A DNA stretch of 61,586 bases from Candidatus Fermentithermobacillaceae bacterium (lineage in GTDB: Bacteria; Bacillota; Sulfobacillia; Fermentithermobacillales; Fermentithermobacillaceae): the NCBI GenBank assembly GCA_012840345.1, contig DULO01000120.1, positions 1-61,586 on the forward strand, in the 5' to 3' direction. This document shows positions 58,559 to 61,586 of the stretch, piece after piece. The notes under the pieces were generated by a model. The model did no database searches and was not told where the DNA came from. It saw only the letters and a program-made list of their open reading frames with translations. A program made the translations under genes and the position numbers. How positions within the stretch are numbered: position 1 is the first letter of the stretch; each line of letters opens with the position of its first letter.

Positions 58559-60069
58559 ACCGTGCCCGGTCTGTAAGACAGCGCTTCGGCTACATGCTCT
58601 TCCTCGACCCTGGGTGAGCCGGCTAGGTCCGCGATAGAGGCAGCTACCTTCAGCACCTTGTAATACGTCCTCGCCGATAACCTCATTACCGAATAAGCCT
58701 GCATAAGGAGCTTCCTCGCTTGGCCGGAAACGCTCAAGAGAGCGCTAACCTCCCTGGGCCCCATTTCCGAGTTGCAAACCATTCCAGTACCTTTGAGCCG
58801 TTCCGCTTGGAGCCTCCGGGCTTCCGCCACCCTCTCCTTCACTTGGGCGCTCGTCTCAGTCGGGTCCTCCAGGAGTTCGCCGGGCGTGACCCTTGGCACT
58901 TCGAGATGGAGGTCGATCCGGTCCAGAAAAGGGCCGCTTATTCGGGACACATACTGGCGTCTCGCGTGTTCCGTGCAAGAGCACTCCTGGAGGGGATCTC
59001 CATAGAACCCACAGGGGCACGGATTCATCGCGGCCAGTAACACAAACCGGCACGGAAAGACGTAGGTCCCCTTTGATCTGGCGACCACCGTCCTACCGTC
59101 TTCCAACGGCTGGCGCAGGGCGTTAAGCACCGATGGGGGAAACTCGGGGAGTTCGTCCAGAAACAGAACCCCTCTGTGGGCCAGGGTGATTTCCCCCGGC
59201 ACAGGATGGGCGCCCCCTCCTATTAGCGCGGTGGCCGTTATCGTGTGGTGGGGCGCGCGAAAGGGCCGTTCCCGGAGGAGCCCTGAGCCGGGGGCAAGTA
59301 TGCCGGCCACGCTCGCGATCCTTGTAACGACAAGAGCTTCCTCCGGCGTGAGGTCAGGCAAGATTCCGGGCATTGCCCTGGCCAACATGCTCTTACCCGC
59401 GCCCGGCGAGCCAAGCATGAGAAGGTTGTGTCCTCCGGCCGCCGCCACCTCCAAGGCCCGCTTGGCCGCGGCCTGGCCCTTTATGTCCCGGAAATCGGGA
59501 ATGCCGGACGCGGGGAGGCGCGTGTCTTCACCAGGTAAAGGTACGTTCAGCTCGCATTTCCCGCCAAGATAGTCAACTACCTCCCTAAGGCTGCCGGCGG
59601 TTCGAACCGCTAAGTCCAAGATGCAGGAGACTTCGGCACCGTTATCCCGGGGGACGATTACCCGGGAATAGCCCCTGTCCTTAGCCGACAAGGCCATGGC
59701 AAGCGCCCCTCTCACGGGCCTCAGCGACCCGTCAAGCGCCAGCTCCCCCAAGAAGCAATGCTCTTTCAGCCTTTCTCCTCCCACGATAGTGCCCGACGCC
59801 GCCAGGATGCCCAGCGCTATCGGCAGGTCCAGTTGGGAACCTTCTTTATGTACTGCCGCGGGCGCCAAGTTTACAGTGATTCTCCTGGGAGGGAGTTCAA
59901 AACCCGAGTTTCTTATGGCCGACCTCACGCGGTGCCTGGACTCGCGTACAGCCGTATCCCCCATTCCGGTGATCTCCAACCCGGGCAAGCCCGCCGAAAC
60001 GTCCACCTCCACGGTGACGCTGACGCCCTCAATTCCCACAATTGTCGATCCTGCGATGTCCGCGTACAG
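58546..60069 (-). CDS. comM: YifB/ComM family Mg chelatase-like AAA+ ATPase, probable CTG start
   Basis: A hexameric helicase-like AAA+ protein needed for efficient integration of transforming DNA in some bacteria. It has an N-terminal Lon-like fold (VTVEVDVSAGLPGLEITGMGD), Walker A GSPGAGKSML, Walker B with GVLFLDELPEF, a CxC...C cluster (CPCGFYGDPLQEC) and a C-terminal Mg_chelatase_C domain. The alignable N-terminus begins LYADIAGSTIVGIEG. The CTG encoding that Leu (60069) has GGAGGGGGGAG seven bases before it and gives 507 residues, the normal size. A GTG at 60129 is an alternative (about 20 extra residues). Confidence 0.93.
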   Translation of the reverse strand: MYADIAGSTIVGIEGVSVTVEVDVSAGLPGLEITGMGDTAVRESRHRVRSAIRNSGFELPPRRITVNLAPAAVHKEGSQLDLPIALGILAASGTIVGGERLKEHCFLGELALDGSLRPVRGALAMALSAKDRGYSRVIVPRDNGAEVSCILDLAVRTAGSLREVVDYLGGKCELNVPLPGEDTRLPASGIPDFRDIKGQAAAKRALEVAAAGGHNLLMLGSPGAGKSMLARAMPGILPDLTPEEALVVTRIASVAGILAPGSGLLRERPFRAPHHTITATALIGGGAHPVPGEITLAHRGVLFLDELPEFPPSVLNALRQPLEDGRTVVARSKGTYVFPCRFVLLAAMNPCPCGFYGDPLQECSCTEHARRQYVSRISGPFLDRIDLHLEVPRVTPGELLEDPTETSAQVKERVAEARRLQAERLKGTGMVCNSEMGPREVSALLSVSGQARKLLMQAYSVMRLSARTYYKVLKVAASIADLAGSPRVEEEHVAEALSYRPGTVWEG

Positions 60070-60143
60070 GCTTTCTCCCCCCTCCGAACGAAACCGCGAA
60101 GGTTTTTCAAATGTCGACCGCGTCCGCACGGAAGCCCTCCCAC

Positions 60144-60172
60144 ATATTACCAGTTTCTGCCGGGCTCGACAA
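60144..60172 (-). promoter_or_regulatory. Promoter of comM
   Basis: Minus-strand TTGTCG (60172-60167) and TAATAT (60149-60144) are separated by exactly 17 bases. A transcript starting near 60137 has a leader of about 68 bases to the CTG start, and excludes the longer upstream reading frame that reaches 60240. Confidence 0.65.
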
Positions 60173-60278
60173 GACTGTGTTGACGGTGCCGTTACCTTCC
60201 GTCTTCCGTCTCCTTTTGATAGGATCTTCGAGTCCCCCAAGAACGTCAGGTATCAGGCGCCAAGAAGGAGTGTTCCTG

Positions 60279-61109
60279 TTGGACATTGGTGAGATGGTCG
60301 GCCGGGGGCGGCGGGCTGAAGTATACGCTCTAGGTAACGATAAGGTCTTAAAGCTATACCAAGTAGGCGTAGACAGGACGTGGCCCGAACGAGAAGCTGA
60401 CCTTACCCGCCGCGTCAATGAGGCGGGAGTACCGTCGCCGAGAGTTTTCGATGTGGTCCATTTATCAGGAAGGGCCGGGATCGTCTATGAGCGCATCCAA
60501 GGCCCCAGGTTAGAGGACCAGATTAGAGCCAATCCCGGCAAAGTTCAAGACTATGCCTTTCTGCACGCGGAACTGCACGCGGAGATCCACAAGCATGTCC
60601 TTGAGGACTTGCCCTCTCAGCGGGATGCCCAACGCAGGGCGATTGAGCGGGGATCCCTCTTGTCCTGCCAAATAAAAAACGCCGCTATGGAATCGCTTCA
60701 GGCGCTGCCAGATGGAAACGCCTTGTGCCACGGGGACTTGAACGTACAGAATGTCATATTGTCGCCCAGGGGTCCGGTAGTCATCGATTGGGATAACGCA
60801 TGCAAAGGGAATCCTCTGGCTGACGTCGCGCGAGTAATGCTCCTCATGCGCATGGGCAAATATCATTCTCGGTCTCGGGAAGAAAGGGAAGCTGTAGAGA
60901 GGCTCACCGAGGAGTATAGGCGGGCCTACGCCGAGCGCTATCTGGAGCTACGCCCCGGGACAATGGAGGAGCTGCAAGCATGGACGTTCCCACTTGCGGC
61001 CGCCAGAGTGGCGGAGAACATATCGGAAGAGCAAGAAGCCCTATTGGCTGTTGTGGCTGCAGCCTTGCCTTCTAAGTCCGCTTCTCGTTCCCTGCCGCCT
61101 CAAGACTGA
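60279..61109 (+). CDS. Aminoglycoside phosphotransferase-fold kinase, substrate unknown
   Basis: A small-molecule kinase of the APH/choline kinase superfamily. From the TTG at 60279 (AAGGAG eight bases upstream) it is 276 residues. It has an N-lobe with GRGRRAEVYALG and KVLKLY, the catalytic loop CHGDLNVQN (Brenner motif HGD...N) and metal-binding DWDNA. The C-terminal half is helical. Such genes are often misnamed as resistance genes. The natural substrate may be a metabolite. The longer frame (60042) runs antisense through comM. Confidence 0.88.
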   Translation: MDIGEMVGRGRRAEVYALGNDKVLKLYQVGVDRTWPEREADLTRRVNEAGVPSPRVFDVVHLSGRAGIVYERIQGPRLEDQIRANPGKVQDYAFLHAELHAEIHKHVLEDLPSQRDAQRRAIERGSLLSCQIKNAAMESLQALPDGNALCHGDLNVQNVILSPRGPVVIDWDNACKGNPLADVARVMLLMRMGKYHSRSREEREAVERLTEEYRRAYAERYLELRPGTMEELQAWTFPLAAARVAENISEEQEALLAVVAAALPSKSASRSLPPQD

Positions 61110-61143
61110 ACATCCGGCGGTCACGCACTAAGAGCCCACTTGT

Positions 61144-61172
61144 TGCCGTTTATTTGCCTCAATGGTAGGATA
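61144..61172 (+). promoter_or_regulatory. Promoter of the MATE transporter gene
   Basis: TTGCCG (61144-61149) and TAGGAT (61167-61172) are 17 bases apart, about 50 bases before the GTG start of the next gene. Confidence 0.5.
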
Positions 61173-61222
61173 TTTGGAGTACAGAAATAACTCACAAAAA
61201 ACAGAGATGGGGATTGGAGACC

Positions 61223-61586
61223 GTGGGTGACTTAAACAAAGAAAACGGGACAGTTATGCCACCCGAGGCCGAGAATTCAAACGACGATAGCTGGGCCGCT
61301 TCCGTTGAGCCGCCCGGCGGCGAACTGGCTATTCCCGCGCCGGAAGCCTCCGACAAAGAGATCATAGAAGAGGTTATAGACCACGAAGAAGTATCCCTCA
61401 TTCGGAAAAACATCTTGACCCTTGCTCTTCCAGCCCTAGCCGAGATGATCCTCATGACGCTCGTCTCCATGGCGGACATGATCATGGTTGGAAGGCTCGG
61501 TCCGTGGGCGATCACTTCGGTAGGTCTCTCAAACCAGCCGATGTTTGTGGCCATGTCAATGTTTATGGCTCTAAACGTGGGGGCCA
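61223..61586 (+). CDS. MATE family efflux transporter, N-terminal part (cut by window edge)
   Basis: GTG at 61223 with GGAGA just upstream opens a frame that runs off the right edge (121 codons seen). The first 60 or so residues are hydrophilic and acidic (EASDKEIIEEVIDHEE). Then the MatE domain starts with IRKNILTLALPALAEMILMT, followed by DMIMVGRLGPWAITSVGLS. Na+- or H+-coupled drug/cation export is the family role. The long acidic tail before helix 1 is unusual. An upstream ATG (61206) reads only eight codons to a stop. Confidence 0.88.
   Translation, partial: MGDLNKENGTVMPPEAENSNDDSWAASVEPPGGELAIPAPEASDKEIIEEVIDHEEVSLIRKNILTLALPALAEMILMTLVSMADMIMVGRLGPWAITSVGLSNQPMFVAMSMFMALNVGA

Noticed and set aside
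60070-60240. Upstream extension of comM to 564 codons
   Set aside because: The comM promoter at 60144-60172 lies inside it and the residues are not conserved.
60042-60278. Upstream extension of the kinase gene to 355 codons
   Set aside because: It runs antisense through the comM start and promoter. TTG 60279 has a fitting ribosome-binding site and starts the kinase fold.
60279-61109. Aminoglycoside resistance gene
   Set aside because: The fold is shared by many metabolite kinases. Chromosomal context with comM and no mobile element gives no reason to infer drug resistance.
1-61586. CRISPR arrays, insertion sequences, prophage or integrative elements
   Set aside because: I found no regularly spaced short repeats, transposase, phage structural or integrase genes. 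The only tyrosine recombinase is housekeeping XerC beside codY.

Overview
The window reads as chromosome of a spore-forming, flagellated, Gram-positive-type anaerobe of the Bacillota (Firmicutes). The pointers are a PolC-type replicative polymerase, CodY next to xerC-hslV-hslU, a gerA-type germination operon, a sigma-D/WhiG-class factor at the end of a fla operon, and a tungsten/molybdenum aldehyde:ferredoxin oxidoreductase. By eye the base composition is moderately GC-rich. I cannot place it below phylum. I see no insertion sequence, prophage or CRISPR array.

Layout. 1-3118: trkA-trkH potassium uptake (+). 3219-7581 (-): a possible 33-codon gene, a patatin-like lipase, an MFS permease and an aldehyde:ferredoxin oxidoreductase. 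7672-10509: a histidine phosphatase (+), a DacF-type carboxypeptidase (-) and a DUF523 protein (+). 10522-11260: tRNA-Leu(CAG), a 94-bp tandem repeat and a probable 6S RNA. 11353-11901: a FolT-like ECF S component (+). From 11937 to 52965 every protein gene lies on the minus strand, about 41 kb. In transcription order these are dprA, topA, xerC, hslV, hslU, codY; then the flagellar cluster flgB-flgC-fliE-fliF-fliG-fliH-fliI-fliJ-fliK-flgD-TIGR02530-flgE-motA-motB-fliL-fliM-fliN-fliOP-fliQ-fliR-flhB-flhA-pilZ-sigD-fapA-small ORF; then the housekeeping run rpsB-tsf-pyrH-frr-uppS-cdsA-(AI-2E permease)-dxr-rseP-ispG-polC. 53058-57322 (+): gerAA-gerAB-gerAC. The right end has rnhB (+), yraN and comM (-), an aminoglycoside-phosphotransferase-fold kinase (+) and the start of a MATE transporter (+) cut by the edge.

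How the parts work together. The flagellar cluster is preceded by a clear class-I cyclic-di-GMP riboswitch followed by a terminator-like hairpin, and it also encodes a stand-alone PilZ (c-di-GMP receptor) protein. Together these suggest that c-di-GMP turns motility off at the transcriptional level and also acts on the finished machine. The cluster holds the basal body, export apparatus, hook, stator and sigma factor, but no chemotaxis genes, no flhF/flhG and no flbD.

Most notable points. PolC is about 1130 residues and appears to lack the 3'-5' exonuclease domain normally inserted in its PHP region. FliO and FliP are fused. FlhB carries NPEH instead of NPTH. The alignable N-termini of comM and the DUF523 gene point to CTG and ATC/ATT starts. 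Many genes here use TTG or GTG starts, and several starts were moved from the longest reading frame on the basis of ribosome-binding sites and family length.
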